Positions 1 through 12,285 are shown, numbered from the stretch's first letter. The stretch: DNA of 64,000 bases from SSC3 sp963769585 (GCA_963769585.1 CAVYMJ010000006.1:1178001-1242000), one strand, 5' to 3'. Made by a program: numbers and translations. The notes: generated by a model not told the origin, from the sequence alone.

Positions 1-2
1 GC

Positions 3-1063
3 GAGACCTTCGGAGAGGCCGTCTTCTCGACCGGCATGTCCGGGTACCAGGAGACTCTGACCGACCCGTCGTACCACCGTCAGGTCGTGGTGATGACGGC
101 TCCGCATGTCGGCAACACTGGGATGAACGACCAGGATCCCGAGTCTCGGCGGATCTGGGTCGCCGGGTACGTCGTACGGGACCCCGCGCGCATCCCGTCC
201 AACTGGCGATCACAGCGCTCGCTGGACGTGGCGCTCAAGGAGCAGGGGGTGGTCGGCATCAGCGGAGTCGACACCCGGGCGCTGACCCGCCACCTGCGCG
301 AGCGCGGCGCGATGCGGGTCGGAATCAGCACCACCGAGTCCGACCCCGAGGCGCTGCTCGAGCGGGTGCTCGCCAGCGCGGTGATGACCGGCGCCTCCCT
401 GGCCGGCGAGGTCACCACGGCGCAGTCCTACGTGGTCCCGGCCAAGCCCGGGGAGTGGGGTGAGAAGCGGTTCACGGTCGCCGCCCTCGACCTGGGCATC
501 AAGGCCAACACCCCGCGGATGATGGCCGAGCGCGGCATCGAGGTGCACGTGCTCCCCAGCTCTTCGACGCTCGAGGACGTCCTGGCGGTCCACCCCGACG
601 GAGTCTTCTACAGCAACGGTCCCGGTGACCCGAGCACTGCGGCCGGCAACGTCGACCTGCTGCAGCAGGTCCTCACCCAGGGGCTGCCGTACTTCGGGAT
701 CTGCTTCGGCAACCAGCTCTTCGGGCGCGCACTCGGCTTCGGCACCTACAAGCTCAAGTACGGGCACCGGGGGATCAACCAGCCGGTGATGGACCGTACG
801 ACGGGCAAGGTCGAGGTGACCGCCCACAACCACGGGTTCGCCGTGGACGCCCCGGTCGACGGCGCCACCTCGACGCCGTACGGCGCCGCGACTGTCTCGC
901 ACGTCTGCCTCAACGACGACGTCGTCGAAGGACTCGAGCTGCGCGACGCCCAGGGCAGGCTCAAGGCGTTCTCGGTGCAGTACCACCCCGAGGCGGCGGC
1001 AGGGCCGCACGACGCCGCCTACCTGTTCGACCGGTTCACCGACCTCATGGAGGGCAAGGCCTG

Positions 1064-1064
<1 letters not shown>
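3..1064 (+). CDS. carA: carbamoyl-phosphate synthase small subunit (5'-truncated by window)
   Basis: Glutaminase subunit of carbamoyl-phosphate synthase; it releases ammonia from glutamine and channels it to CarB, making carbamoyl phosphate for UMP and arginine. The window opens inside the gene: the frame is open from base 3 and about 353 residues remain, so only a short N-terminal piece is missing. The class I amidotransferase domain fills the C-terminal half, with the nucleophile Cys in GICFGNQ (codon at 701) and the catalytic His-Glu in QYHPEA (near 984). Its stop overlaps the carB start by one base (TGATG), so the two subunits are translationally coupled. The neighbours are all pyrimidine genes. 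Identification is secure. Confidence 0.97.
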
Positions 1065-4344
<3,280 letters not shown>

Positions 4345-4348
<4 letters not shown>

Positions 4349-5388
4349 CCGCTCGTCCGTACCGCGTCTTCTTCGAGAAGGTTCTGACCCGGACCGACCC
4401 GGAGCGGGCCCATGAGCGGGCCACCAGGGCGATCCGGGCCGGACGTCCTCTCACCAGCCTGCTGCCCCGCCGGACCACGAAAGTCGAAGCGCTGGGCCTG
4501 ACCTTCCCGGGTCCGCTTGGCCTCGCGGCGGGCTTTGACAAGAACGCAGAGTCGATCGACGCGCTGGCTGCACTCGGCTTCTCCTTCATCGAGGTCGGCA
4601 CCGTGACGGGCGAGCCGCAGCCGGGGAACCCGAAGCCTCGGCTCTTCCGCCTGCCCCAGGACCGGGCGGTGGTGAACCGGATGGGGTTCAACAACGATGG
4701 TGCGGAGGCGGTCGCGCGCAGGCTGGCGGCTCGTACTCGTGGCGACATCATCGTCGGAGTCAACATCGGCAAGACCAAGCTGGTCCCAGACGACGAGGCG
4801 ATCGGGGACTACGAGAAGTCGACCCGACTGCTGGCGCCGTACGCCGACTATCTCGTGGTCAATGTCAGCTCACCGAACACCCCCGGCCTCAGAGACCTGC
4901 AGTCGGTCGACCGGCTCAAGCCACTCTTGGCGGCGGTCCGGGCCCAGGCCGACCTGACCGTGCCCAGTCGGCACGTGCCGCTGCTGGTGAAGATCGCCCC
5001 GGACCTGTCCGACGAAGACGTGCTCGCCGTGTCCGACCTCACCGTCGAGCTGGGGCTGGACGGGATCGTGGCCACCAACACCACCACCGCGCGCGACGGG
5101 CTGGTCACGCCTGCTTCGGTGGTCGGGGAGGCCGGTCCGGGGGGTCTGTCCGGTGCGCCGCTGCGCCAGCGCTCGCTTGAGGTCACCCGGATGGTCCGGG
5201 AACGGATCGGGCCCGGCCCGGTCATCCTGGGCGTCGGCGGCATCACCACTGCCCAGGATGTCTGGGAGCGACTCGAGGCGGGCGCGACCCTGGTCCAGGG
5301 GTACTCCGCGTTCGTGTACGAGGGCCCGCTGTGGCCACGCCGGATCCAACGGCAGGTCGCAGCGATCGCCAGGAGGCAAGGCCAGTGA
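4345..5388 (+). CDS. pyrD: dihydroorotate dehydrogenase, class 2 (quinone-linked)
   Basis: Membrane-associated FMN enzyme that oxidises dihydroorotate to orotate and passes electrons to quinone, the fourth step of UMP synthesis. The GTG start at 4345 overlaps the carB stop in GTGA and gives 347 residues, usual for class 2; an ATG further upstream in the same frame only adds a carB-shadow tail. The class 2 active site is intact: NVSSPNTPGLRDL near 4858-4890 with the Ser catalytic base. GGLSGAPL and the phosphate-binding GVGGI follow. Because this enzyme looks complete, the second DHODH-like gene two genes downstream is not needed for the pathway. Confidence 0.96.
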
Positions 5389-6215
5389 GCGCGGGTCCCG
5401 TCCACGTGGTCGCCGAGATGCTCTCGACCAGGAAGGTCGGGGCGTTCCACCACCTCACCCTGGTGGCTCCCGGCGTCGCCGAGCGGTTCCGTCCCGGAAG
5501 CCTGCTCTCAGTCGCCGTCGGCGGAGCCCTGACCGACCGCCTGGCCCGCCGTACCTTTGCCATCCACCGGGCGCGCCCGTCGGCGTACGGAGGCACCGTC
5601 GAGGTGGTCTTCGAGCCGTGCGAGCCGGGAGAGCAGTGGCTCGCCGACGCCGCCGCGGGGACGCGCGTCGACGTGGTGGGGCCGGTGGGCCGCCCGTTCG
5701 CCCTGCCCAAGACGCCCGTGCCCTGCCTCCTGGTGGGCTACGACGTAGCTGCCGCGCCACTGCTGGCGCTCGCGGAGCGCCTGCGGGAGCGGTTCTGCGA
5801 GGTGCACATGCTGCTGGGTGCCGCCAGTGAGCCCCGGCTCTTCGGTGCGCTGGACGCCCGGCGTAGCGCGCGCTCGGTCACCGTCGTCACCGAGGACGGC
5901 TCGCTCGGCGTCAAGGGCTCAGTGCTCGCCTCGCTGCCGGAGCTGCTGACGCGTACCCGTAGCGATGTCGTGTACGCCGCCGGCCCGATGGACCTGCTGC
6001 ACGGAGTCGCTGCTGCGGCGGAGGATCACGGAGCCTGGAGCCAGACCGCGGTGACCGTGCCGATGCCCTGCGGTACCGGCCTGTGCCACGCGTGCACGCT
6101 CGCGGTCACCGGCGTGGACGGCGCGGTCCGCCAGGCCCGCGTCTGCACCGACGGGCCGGTCTTCCGTGGCGACCGGGTGTGCTGGGTGCCGGAGACCGTG
6201 GAGCGATCCGCATGA
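5385..6215 (+). CDS. pyrK: PyrK-like dihydroorotate dehydrogenase electron-transfer subunit
   Basis: Predicted FAD and [2Fe-2S] reductase of the PyrK family, which in class 1B dihydroorotate dehydrogenase moves electrons from the FMN subunit to NAD+. GTG start at 5385 overlaps the pyrD stop (GTGA) and gives 276 residues. The N-terminal half is a ferredoxin-reductase barrel with an FAD-type RTFAIHR motif. The C-terminal end has the PyrK iron-sulfur pattern CGTGLCHAC (6069-6095) followed by Cys in ARVCTDGPVF (6143), so all four cluster ligands are present. It is coupled to the following DHODH-like gene by ATGA. Since that partner has lost its substrate site, the real electron donor is uncertain. 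Confidence 0.88.
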   Translation: MSAGPVHVVAEMLSTRKVGAFHHLTLVAPGVAERFRPGSLLSVAVGGALTDRLARRTFAIHRARPSAYGGTVEVVFEPCEPGEQWLADAAAGTRVDVVGPVGRPFALPKTPVPCLLVGYDVAAAPLLALAERLRERFCEVHMLLGAASEPRLFGALDARRSARSVTVVTEDGSLGVKGSVLASLPELLTRTRSDVVYAAGPMDLLHGVAAAAEDHGAWSQTAVTVPMPCGTGLCHACTLAVTGVDGAVRQARVCTDGPVFRGDRVCWVPETVERSA

Positions 6216-7078
6216 CCGTCGTCCTGGGAGACCTCACCCTGACCACCCCGGTGATGAACGCGGCCGGCTGCGCCGGCCCGGAACTCGGTCGCTTCGCCGA
6301 CCTGGCGTCGTTGGGCGCCTACGTCACACGGACCATCACCCTCGACCCGCGCAGCGGACCGGACGGCCGGCGGTACGCCGAGACGCCCAGTGGACTGCTC
6401 ACCGACATCGGGCTGGACAACTCCGGGCTGCATGCCTTCCTGGCCACCGAGCTGCCCGAGCTCGCGCAGTCGGGGGTACGCACCGTCGTCTCGGTCACCG
6501 GAAGGTCCTTGGCCGAGTACGGTGAGCTGGCGCGACGGGCAGGCGGCGCCCCGGGGGTCAGCGCGCTCGAGGTGAACTTCCACGACGAGGACCCGTACGC
6601 CGCCGGCAAGGCCCTCTCCGTCGTACGACGGGACGTGCCGCGCGGTGTCGCCGTGATCGCGAAGCTCTCCGCGGACGGCCAGCTGCTGGACCGGGCTCGC
6701 GAGCTCGCCAAGAGCGGGGCCGACGCCTTGGTGGTCGGCCATGCCCGTCCCGGGCTGGTCATCGACCCGGCGACCCTGAGCCCCTTCCGCGGGGGTCTTA
6801 GCGGCCCCGCGACCGCCCCGCTGGCCCTCGATGCCGTCTGGCGAGTCCACGAGGCCCTGCCCGAGGTTCCCGTCGTCGGGGTTGGGGGCATCCGCTCCGG
6901 CGCCGACGCGCTTGCGATGATGGCCGCCGGGGCGTCGGCGGTCCAGGTCGGCGCCGCCCTGCTGCATGACCCGTCGGCGGCCCACCGCATCCAGGCCGAG
7001 CTGGCCGCCGCGCTCGACCGGGCAGGGCTCAAGTCAGCCGACGTGGTCGGCATCGCACATCGAGGAGGACTCAGGTGA
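6212..7078 (+). CDS. class 1B-type dihydroorotate dehydrogenase-like protein with altered active site
   Basis: FMN-barrel protein of the PyrD class 1B family, 288 residues, ATG start overlapping the pyrK stop. FMN-holding elements are kept: MNAAGCAG, AKLSADGQ with the flavin Lys, RGGLSGPA and VGVGGIRSGADA. The substrate side is not. The usual NxSCPN loop with the Cys base reads EVNFHDED (6569-6592), the usual INT reads VGH (6734-6742), and the usual active-site VK reads TR (Arg codon 6329). These comparisons rest on my recall of Lactococcus PyrD proteins. It sits between pyrK and pyrF, overlapping both, so it is co-expressed. It may use another substrate, be a structural partner of PyrK, or be inactive. 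Confidence 0.85.
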   Translation: MTVVLGDLTLTTPVMNAAGCAGPELGRFADLASLGAYVTRTITLDPRSGPDGRRYAETPSGLLTDIGLDNSGLHAFLATELPELAQSGVRTVVSVTGRSLAEYGELARRAGGAPGVSALEVNFHDEDPYAAGKALSVVRRDVPRGVAVIAKLSADGQLLDRARELAKSGADALVVGHARPGLVIDPATLSPFRGGLSGPATAPLALDAVWRVHEALPEVPVVGVGGIRSGADALAMMAAGASAVQVGAALLHDPSAAHRIQAELAAALDRAGLKSADVVGIAHRGGLR

Positions 7079-7899
7079 CCTTCGGAGCGCGCCTTCGCGC
7101 GGCCATGGACGAGCACGGACCACTCTGTGCGGGCATCGACCCGCACGGCCCGCTGATGCTGGAGTGGGGTCTGGGAGACGACCTCGACGGGTTACGCCGG
7201 TTCACCGACACTGCTGTGCAGGCGTTCGTCGGTTCGGTCGCCGCGGTCAAACCGCAGTCCGCGTTCTTCGAGCGTTTCGGAGCGGCCGGCGTGGCAGTCC
7301 TGGAGGAGGCCATCCGCGCCCTGCGCTCTGCTGGAACTCTCGTCGTGCTCGACGTCAAGCGGGGCGACATCGGCTCGACGGCCCAGGCCTACGCCGACGC
7401 CTACCTCGACAAGGGTGCGTCCATGGCAGTCGACGCGATCACCGCCAGTCCCTTCCTCGGGGTCGGCTCGCTCGACCCGATCCTCGAGACGGCCCTGGTC
7501 AACGAAGCCGGGGTCTTCGTCCTGGCCCTGACCTCCAACCCCGAGGGGCCCCAGGTGCAGCACGCGCGGACCTCCTCCGGACGGACTGTTGCTGGCGAGG
7601 TGCTCGCCGCACTGGCCGAGCGCAACGCGGGCGCTAGCCCACTGGGCTCGCTCGGCGCGGTAGTGGGCGCGACCATCGGTGGGAGCGACGAGAGCCTGGC
7701 CATCAACGGCCCGCTCCTGGTGCCGGGCATCGGCGCCCAGGGCGGCACGGCCGACGACGTACGTCGGATCTTCGGCGACGCGTTGGTCAACGTGCTGCCT
7801 GCGACCTCTCGTGGGTTGCTGGCTCAGGGGCCGGACGTGACGACGCTGCGGGCGGCCGCGCGCCGGGCCGCGGCGGAGTTCGCGGTCGTCGCCAGATGA
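7075..7899 (+). CDS. pyrF: orotidine-5'-phosphate decarboxylase (type 2)
   Basis: Last step of UMP synthesis, decarboxylating OMP to UMP. GTG start at 7075 overlaps the preceding stop (GTGA); 274 residues, the length of the long type 2 (mycobacterial) form rather than the roughly 230-residue classical form. The catalytic Asp-Lys-x-x-Asp is visible in LDVKRGDIGSTAQAYA around residue 92. VPGIGAQGG and ATSRGLL near the C-terminus fit the phosphate-binding end. It closes the pyrimidine part of the operon; its own stop overlaps the following lipoprotein gene by ATGA. Confidence 0.96.
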   Translation: MTFGARLRAAMDEHGPLCAGIDPHGPLMLEWGLGDDLDGLRRFTDTAVQAFVGSVAAVKPQSAFFERFGAAGVAVLEEAIRALRSAGTLVVLDVKRGDIGSTAQAYADAYLDKGASMAVDAITASPFLGVGSLDPILETALVNEAGVFVLALTSNPEGPQVQHARTSSGRTVAGEVLAALAERNAGASPLGSLGAVVGATIGGSDESLAINGPLLVPGIGAQGGTADDVRRIFGDALVNVLPATSRGLLAQGPDVTTLRAAARRAAAEFAVVAR

Positions 7900-8369
7900 G
7901 GCAGCTACGGAGCGTGCTCCCGGGTGTGCTCGGCCCAGCCCTGGTCACAGCCCTGGTCACAGCCCTGCTCGTCGGCTGCTCGAGCCAGGAGAGTGACTAC
8001 TGCGCCGCTCTGAAAGACCAGAAGGCCACCTTCACCAAGCTCGCCGACGATGCCGCCCAGGAAGGCTCCGACTACCTGACGACGGCACTGACCCTGTTCG
8101 AGACCATGCGCGCCGAGGCTCCGGACTCCCTGCGCGACGAGTGGGACACGGTGGTCTTCGCCTGGTCCGACCTCATCGAGACGTTGCGCGACGTGGGCAT
8201 CGACCCCCGGGGCTTCGACCCGTCCAAGCGTCCGGACGGCGTCTCCGTGCAGGAGTTCAACCAGGTCAAGCAGGTCGCCGCGAAGCTGTCGTCGCTGCGC
8301 GTCCGCGATGCGGTCGGCGGCATCAACGAGCAGGCCCGAGATGTGTGCAAGACGGACCTTTCGTTGTAA
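7896..8369 (+). CDS. putative small lipoprotein
   Basis: 157-residue secreted protein of unknown function. The N-terminus is a signal peptide with a lipobox, LLVGC, giving a lipidated Cys at about residue 28, so the mature protein is probably anchored on the outer face of the membrane. The mature part is mostly helical and charged with Cys in DYC and DVC near both ends, which could form one disulfide. No enzymatic motif is visible. The start overlaps the pyrF stop in ATGA, so it is translated with the pyrimidine operon, although nothing links it to pyrimidine synthesis. The direct repeat ALVTALVTALL in the signal peptide reflects a short duplicated DNA segment around 7939-7960. Confidence 0.8.
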   Translation: MRQLRSVLPGVLGPALVTALVTALLVGCSSQESDYCAALKDQKATFTKLADDAAQEGSDYLTTALTLFETMRAEAPDSLRDEWDTVVFAWSDLIETLRDVGIDPRGFDPSKRPDGVSVQEFNQVKQVAAKLSSLRVRDAVGGINEQARDVCKTDLSL

Positions 8370-8412
8370 GCCTGAAAGGCCACCCGCGTTGCAGCAGGGG
8401 ATCAACGGTGAC

Positions 8413-8418
8413 TAGATT
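8413..8418 (+). promoter_or_regulatory. candidate -10 element upstream of mihF
   Basis: TAGATT lies 48 bases upstream of the mihF start, in the 97-base gap between the lipoprotein gene and mihF. It fits the TANNNT -10 pattern of actinobacterial housekeeping promoters. No clear -35 is visible, so this is a candidate only. Confidence 0.4.
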
Positions 8419-8466
8419 GCGCCTGTCCCCATAACGCCCATTCGACAAGACTTGTGAGGTCCCGCC

Positions 8467-8787
8467 GTGGCCCTGCCGGAGCTGACTCCCGAACAGCGAC
8501 AGGCCAACCTCGAGAAGGCCGCGGCGTCACGTCGGGAGCGCGCCGAGGTGAAGAACCGCCTCAAGCACTCCGGAGCCTCGATCGTCGACGTTCTCTCCCG
8601 TGGCCAGGAGAGCGACGTCATCGGGAAGATGCGCGTCCTTGACCTGCTTCAGTCGATGCCTGGTCTCGGCAAGATCCGTGCCCGCCAGACCATGGAGCGG
8701 CTCGGGATCTCCGAGAGCCGGCGTGTGCGTGGCTTGGGAGCCAACCAGATCGCAGCCCTGGAGCGCGAGTTCGGCGCTCGTGACTGA
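8467..8787 (+). CDS. mihF: actinobacterial integration host factor
   Basis: Small nucleoid-associated DNA-binding protein of the actinobacterial IHF family (unrelated in sequence to the enterobacterial HU-like IHF). 106 residues, GTG start at 8467 preceded by GAGGT. The helix-turn region LLQSMPGLGKIRARQTMERLGI is the S13-like helix-two-turn-helix DNA-binding part, followed by SRRVRGLGANQ. It is followed by gmk with an 8-base overlap, the invariable actinobacterial order mihF-gmk-rpoZ. Confidence 0.95.
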   Translation: MALPELTPEQRQANLEKAAASRRERAEVKNRLKHSGASIVDVLSRGQESDVIGKMRVLDLLQSMPGLGKIRARQTMERLGISESRRVRGLGANQIAALEREFGARD

Positions 8788-9349
8788 CTCGCGGTACCGC
8801 CTCACCGTTCTCGCAGGGCCAACTGCTGTCGGCAAGGGCACCATCGCGGCCGAGGTGAGGGCTCACCATCCAGAGATCTGGATCTCGGTCTCGGTCACCA
8901 CCCGGCATCCCAGGCCCGGGGAGATCCACGGTCGGCACTACTGGTTCGTCTCAGACGCCGAGTTCGACCAGCTCGTCGTGGACGGTGCACTCCTGGAGTG
9001 GGCGGTGGTCCACCAGGGTGCCCGCTACGGCACGCCGCGCCGTCCGGTAGAGGAGGCACTCACGGCCGGGCGGCCCGCGCTGCTCGAGATCGACCTGCAA
9101 GGTGCACGGCAGGTCCGGGAGACCATGCCCGAGGCACTTTCGGTGTTTCTCAAGCCGCCGTCCTGGGAGGAGCTGGTACGCCGACTCGTGGGACGAGGCA
9201 CCGAATCGGAGGCCGAGCGCGAGCTGCGGCTGGCGACCGCGCGCGAGGAGCTTGCGGCCGAAAAGGAGTTCGATGTGACGATTGTGAACACCGAAGTTCA
9301 CGCTGCGGCCGCTGAGTTGGTAGCCTTGATGTTGGACTCGAAGGTCTGA
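8780..9349 (+). CDS. gmk: guanylate kinase
   Basis: Phosphorylates GMP (and dGMP) to GDP with ATP. I chose the GTG at 8780, eight bases inside mihF, because it gives a 189-residue protein with the P-loop GPTAVGKGT about ten residues from the start, as in the family. The longer open frame upstream only reads mihF in another phase. GMP-binding SVSVTTRHPRPGE, GRHYWFVS and ALLEIDLQGAR follow in the expected order. Co-transcription with mihF and rpoZ is typical of the phylum. Confidence 0.95.
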   Translation: MTDSRYRLTVLAGPTAVGKGTIAAEVRAHHPEIWISVSVTTRHPRPGEIHGRHYWFVSDAEFDQLVVDGALLEWAVVHQGARYGTPRRPVEEALTAGRPALLEIDLQGARQVRETMPEALSVFLKPPSWEELVRRLVGRGTESEAERELRLATAREELAAEKEFDVTIVNTEVHAAAAELVALMLDSKV

Positions 9350-9385
9350 GCTCCGCCCAACCCCTAGTTTCTGTGAGGCATCTGC

Positions 9386-9715
9386 GTGTCTGCTACTCCT
9401 ATCGCCGAGGGAATCACCAACCCGCCCATCGACGAGCTCCTCACCAAGACCGACTCCAAGTACCGTCTGGTTCTCTACGGAGCCAAGCGCGCGCGTCAGA
9501 TCAACGCCTACTACTCCCAGCTCGGCGAGGGCCTGCTGGAGTACGTCGGCCCGCTCGTGGACACCCACGTGCAGGAGAAGCCGCTGTCGATCGCGCTGCG
9601 CGAGATCAACGACGACCTGCTGACCTGCGAGGAGTTCGACCCCGCCGACGAGGTCGTCGAGGCTCCTGCTCCTGCCCCGACGTCGCTGGTCGACGAGAGC
9701 GCACCCGAGCTCTGA
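9386..9715 (+). CDS. rpoZ: RNA polymerase omega subunit
   Basis: Small RNA polymerase subunit that supports beta-prime folding and assembly. GTG start at 9386; 109 residues, with a C-terminal Glu/Pro/Ala-rich tail (AAPAPAPTS-like) common in actinobacteria. The conserved omega core is clear: NPPIDELLTKTDSKYRLV, AKRARQINAYYSQL and KPLSIALREI. A TAGTTT sequence at 9365-9370 could give a secondary promoter in the 36-base gap after gmk. Confidence 0.95.
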   Translation: MSATPIAEGITNPPIDELLTKTDSKYRLVLYGAKRARQINAYYSQLGEGLLEYVGPLVDTHVQEKPLSIALREINDDLLTCEEFDPADEVVEAPAPAPTSLVDESAPEL

Positions 9716-9722
9716 CCTGCCC

Positions 9723-10958
9723 GTGGCCGACGAGAGCGGACCCAGGGTCGTCCTAGGTGTGAGCGGCGGGATCGCCGCCTACAAGGCGTGCGAGCTGCTG
9801 CGCCGCTTCACCGAGTCGGGCCACGACGTCACGGTCGTCCCGACCGCCGCTGCCCTGGAGTTCGTCGGCGCTGCCACCTGGGCTGCGCTGTCGGGCAAGC
9901 CGGTGTCGTCGACGGTCTGGGATGACGTGCACCAGGTTCCCCATGTGCGGATCGGCCAGACTGCCGATCTGGTGGTGGTCGCTCCCGCCACGGCGGACCT
10001 GCTCGCCAAGGCCGCGCACGGTCTGGCTGACGACCTGCTCACCAACACGCTGTTGACCGCTCGCTGTCCCGTGGTCTTCGCCCCGGCGATGCACACCGAG
10101 ATGTGGGAGCACCCGGCCACCCAGGAGAACGTCGCCACGCTGCGCTCCCGAGGGTTCCTGGTGATCGAGCCCGCCGAGGGTCGGTTGACCGGCGCGGACA
10201 CCGGCAAGGGGAGGCTGCCCGAGCCTGGTGAGATCTTCGACATCGCCTGCGACGTCCTTTCCCGTCGGTCCTCGGCGACCCTGCTCGACCTGACTGGACG
10301 GCATGTCGTCGTCTCAGCCGGTGGCACTCGGGAGTACCTCGATCCGGTGCGCTTCCTCGGCAACCGCTCGTCCGGGCTGCAGGGCTACGCCCTGGCTCGT
10401 ACGGCGGCCGCTCGCGGTGCAGAGGTGACCCTGGTGGCCGCCAACGTGGCGCTGCCGGACCCGGCCGGAGTCAAGGTCGTACGGGTGGAGACCACCGACC
10501 AGTTGCGCGACGCGGTGCTGACGGCCGCAGCCACCGCGGACGCGGTCGTGATGGCTGCCGCGCCGGCCGACTTCCGGCCGACCAGAGTCAGCGGGGCGAA
10601 GATCAAGAAGACCGACGACGGCTCGTCTCCGACCGTCGAGTTGACTCAGACCCCTGACATCCTCGCCGGACTGGCGCACGACCGGCCCCACCCGGACATG
10701 GTCGTGGTCGGTTTCGCCGCCGAGACCGGCGACGAGGACGGCACAGTCCTGGAGCACGCCCTGGCAAAGCTCGCTCGCAAAGGCTGCGACCTGCTCGTGG
10801 TCAACGACGTGAGTGGAGGCAAGGTGTTCGGGGAAGCGGAGAACGAGGCCGTCGTGCTCGACTCCACCGGGACCGCCACCCCCATCCCCCGAGCGTCTAA
10901 GTCTGCCGTGGCCCAGGCGATCTGGGACCGCGTGGTCGCCCGGTTTGAGACTGGGTGA
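9723..10958 (+). CDS. coaBC: bifunctional phosphopantothenoylcysteine decarboxylase / phosphopantothenate-cysteine ligase
   Basis: Performs two consecutive steps of coenzyme A synthesis: ligation of cysteine to 4'-phosphopantothenate (CoaB) and decarboxylation (CoaC). 411 residues, GTG start at 9723, seven bases after the rpoZ stop. The N-terminal flavodoxin-like decarboxylase starts with LGVSGGIAAYKACEL and contains the active-site His in VPHVRIG and PAMHTEMWEHPA. The C-terminal ligase domain begins near residue 190 with VVSAGGTREYLDPVRF and has NDVSGGKVFG near the end. All expected parts are present. Confidence 0.95.
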   Translation: MADESGPRVVLGVSGGIAAYKACELLRRFTESGHDVTVVPTAAALEFVGAATWAALSGKPVSSTVWDDVHQVPHVRIGQTADLVVVAPATADLLAKAAHGLADDLLTNTLLTARCPVVFAPAMHTEMWEHPATQENVATLRSRGFLVIEPAEGRLTGADTGKGRLPEPGEIFDIACDVLSRRSSATLLDLTGRHVVVSAGGTREYLDPVRFLGNRSSGLQGYALARTAAARGAEVTLVAANVALPDPAGVKVVRVETTDQLRDAVLTAAATADAVVMAAAPADFRPTRVSGAKIKKTDDGSSPTVELTQTPDILAGLAHDRPHPDMVVVGFAAETGDEDGTVLEHALAKLARKGCDLLVVNDVSGGKVFGEAENEAVVLDSTGTATPIPRASKSAVAQAIWDRVVARFETG

Positions 10959-11039
10959 CCAACCGGCGGACACTGCAGTTATGGTCAAGATGTAGTTCAC
11001 ACGATGGCGCGGGACAGCGCAGGTAGGGGAAGTAGAGAC

Positions 11040-12236
11040 GTGGCTGGACGCCTTTTCACCTCGGAGTCAGTGACCGAGGGGCACCCGGACAAGATCGCCG
11101 ACCAGATCAGCGACACGATCCTGGACGCGCTTCTCACCGACGACCCCACGAGCCGGGTCGCGGTAGAGACGCTGATCACCACCGGACTGGTGGTCGTGGC
11201 CGGTGAGGTCACCACAAAGACCTACGCACCGATCGCGCAGCTGGTCCGCGACAAGATCGTCGAGATCGGCTACGACCAGTCGCAGAAGGGCTTCGACGGC
11301 CGTTCCTGCGGCGTACAGGTCGCCATCGGTGCCCAGTCTCCCGACATCGCCCAGGGCGTCGACGACGCCTACGAAGAGCGTCACGACCACTCGGTCGACC
11401 CACTGGACCGCCAAGGTGCCGGTGACCAGGGCCTGATGTTCGGCTACGCCTGTGACGACACGCCCGAGCTCTTCCCGCTGCCGATCACCATCGCGCAGCG
11501 TCTGGCCGAGCGGCTCTCGGCGGTCCGCAAGGACGGCACGATGGCCTACCTGCGTCCCGACGGCAAGACCCAGGTCACCATCGAGTACGACGAGGACAAC
11601 CGTCCGGTCCGGGTCGACACCATCGTGGTCTCCAGCCAGCACGCCGAGGGCATCGACCTGGAGAACCTGCTGGGTCCCGACGTCAAGAAGCACGTCGTTG
11701 ACCACGTTCTGGCCGGTTTCGACATTCCCTCCGACGACTACCGCCTGCTGGTCAACCCGACCGGCAAGTTCGAGATCGGCGGTCCGATGGGCGACGCCGG
11801 GCTGACCGGCCGCAAGATCATCGTCGACACGTACGGCGGCATGGCCCGCCACGGTGGCGGCGCCTTCTCCGGCAAGGACCCGTCGAAGGTGGACCGCTCC
11901 GCGGCCTACGCGATGCGCTGGGTCGCCAAGAACATCGTCGCCGCCGGGCTGGCCCGTCGGTGCGAGGCGCAGATCGCCTACGCCATCGGCAAGGCACACC
12001 CCGTCGGCCTGTTCATCGACGCGTTCGGCACCGAGACCGTCCCCGTCGACACGATCCAGAAGGCCGTACTTGAGGTCTTCGACCTGCGTCCGGCCGCGAT
12101 CATCCGCGACCTGGACCTGCTCCGGCCCATCTACGCCCAGACCGCGGCGTACGGACACTTCGGCCGCGAGCTCCCGGACTTCACCTGGGAGCGGACCGAC
12201 CGTGCCGAGGCGCTCAAGGCTGCCGCGGGCGTCTGA
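11040..12236 (+). CDS. metK: S-adenosylmethionine synthetase
   Basis: Makes S-adenosylmethionine from methionine and ATP in the cytosol; homotetramer in the family. I prefer the GTG at 11040 (398 residues, VAGRLFTSESVTEGHPDK), which has AGGTAGGGG about ten bases upstream and matches the usual N-terminus. An in-frame ATG at 11004 would add twelve unconserved residues. Signature motifs GHPDKIADQISD, GAGDQGLMFGYA and GGGAFSGKDPSKVDRS are intact. A terminator follows. No SAM riboswitch can be placed in the 80-base gap after coaBC. Confidence 0.97.
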   Translation: MAGRLFTSESVTEGHPDKIADQISDTILDALLTDDPTSRVAVETLITTGLVVVAGEVTTKTYAPIAQLVRDKIVEIGYDQSQKGFDGRSCGVQVAIGAQSPDIAQGVDDAYEERHDHSVDPLDRQGAGDQGLMFGYACDDTPELFPLPITIAQRLAERLSAVRKDGTMAYLRPDGKTQVTIEYDEDNRPVRVDTIVVSSQHAEGIDLENLLGPDVKKHVVDHVLAGFDIPSDDYRLLVNPTGKFEIGGPMGDAGLTGRKIIVDTYGGMARHGGGAFSGKDPSKVDRSAAYAMRWVAKNIVAAGLARRCEAQIAYAIGKAHPVGLFIDAFGTETVPVDTIQKAVLEVFDLRPAAIIRDLDLLRPIYAQTAAYGHFGRELPDFTWERTDRAEALKAAAGV

Positions 12237-12249
12237 CCTGATCCGCAAC

Positions 12250-12285
12250 CGAAGCGGCCGTCTCCTGCGGGAGGCGGCCGCTTCG
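12250..12285 (+). terminator. intrinsic-type hairpin after metK
   Basis: Perfect 11-bp inverted repeat CGAAGCGGCCG / CGGCCGCTTCG around a 14-base loop that can itself pair (CTCC with GGAG), 13 bases past the metK stop. There is no T-tract, which is common for high-GC actinobacterial terminators. It ends the long mihF-to-metK transcript before priA. Confidence 0.75.

Noticed and set aside
10959..11039. SAM riboswitch before metK
   Set aside because: The gap is too short and lacks the conserved core.
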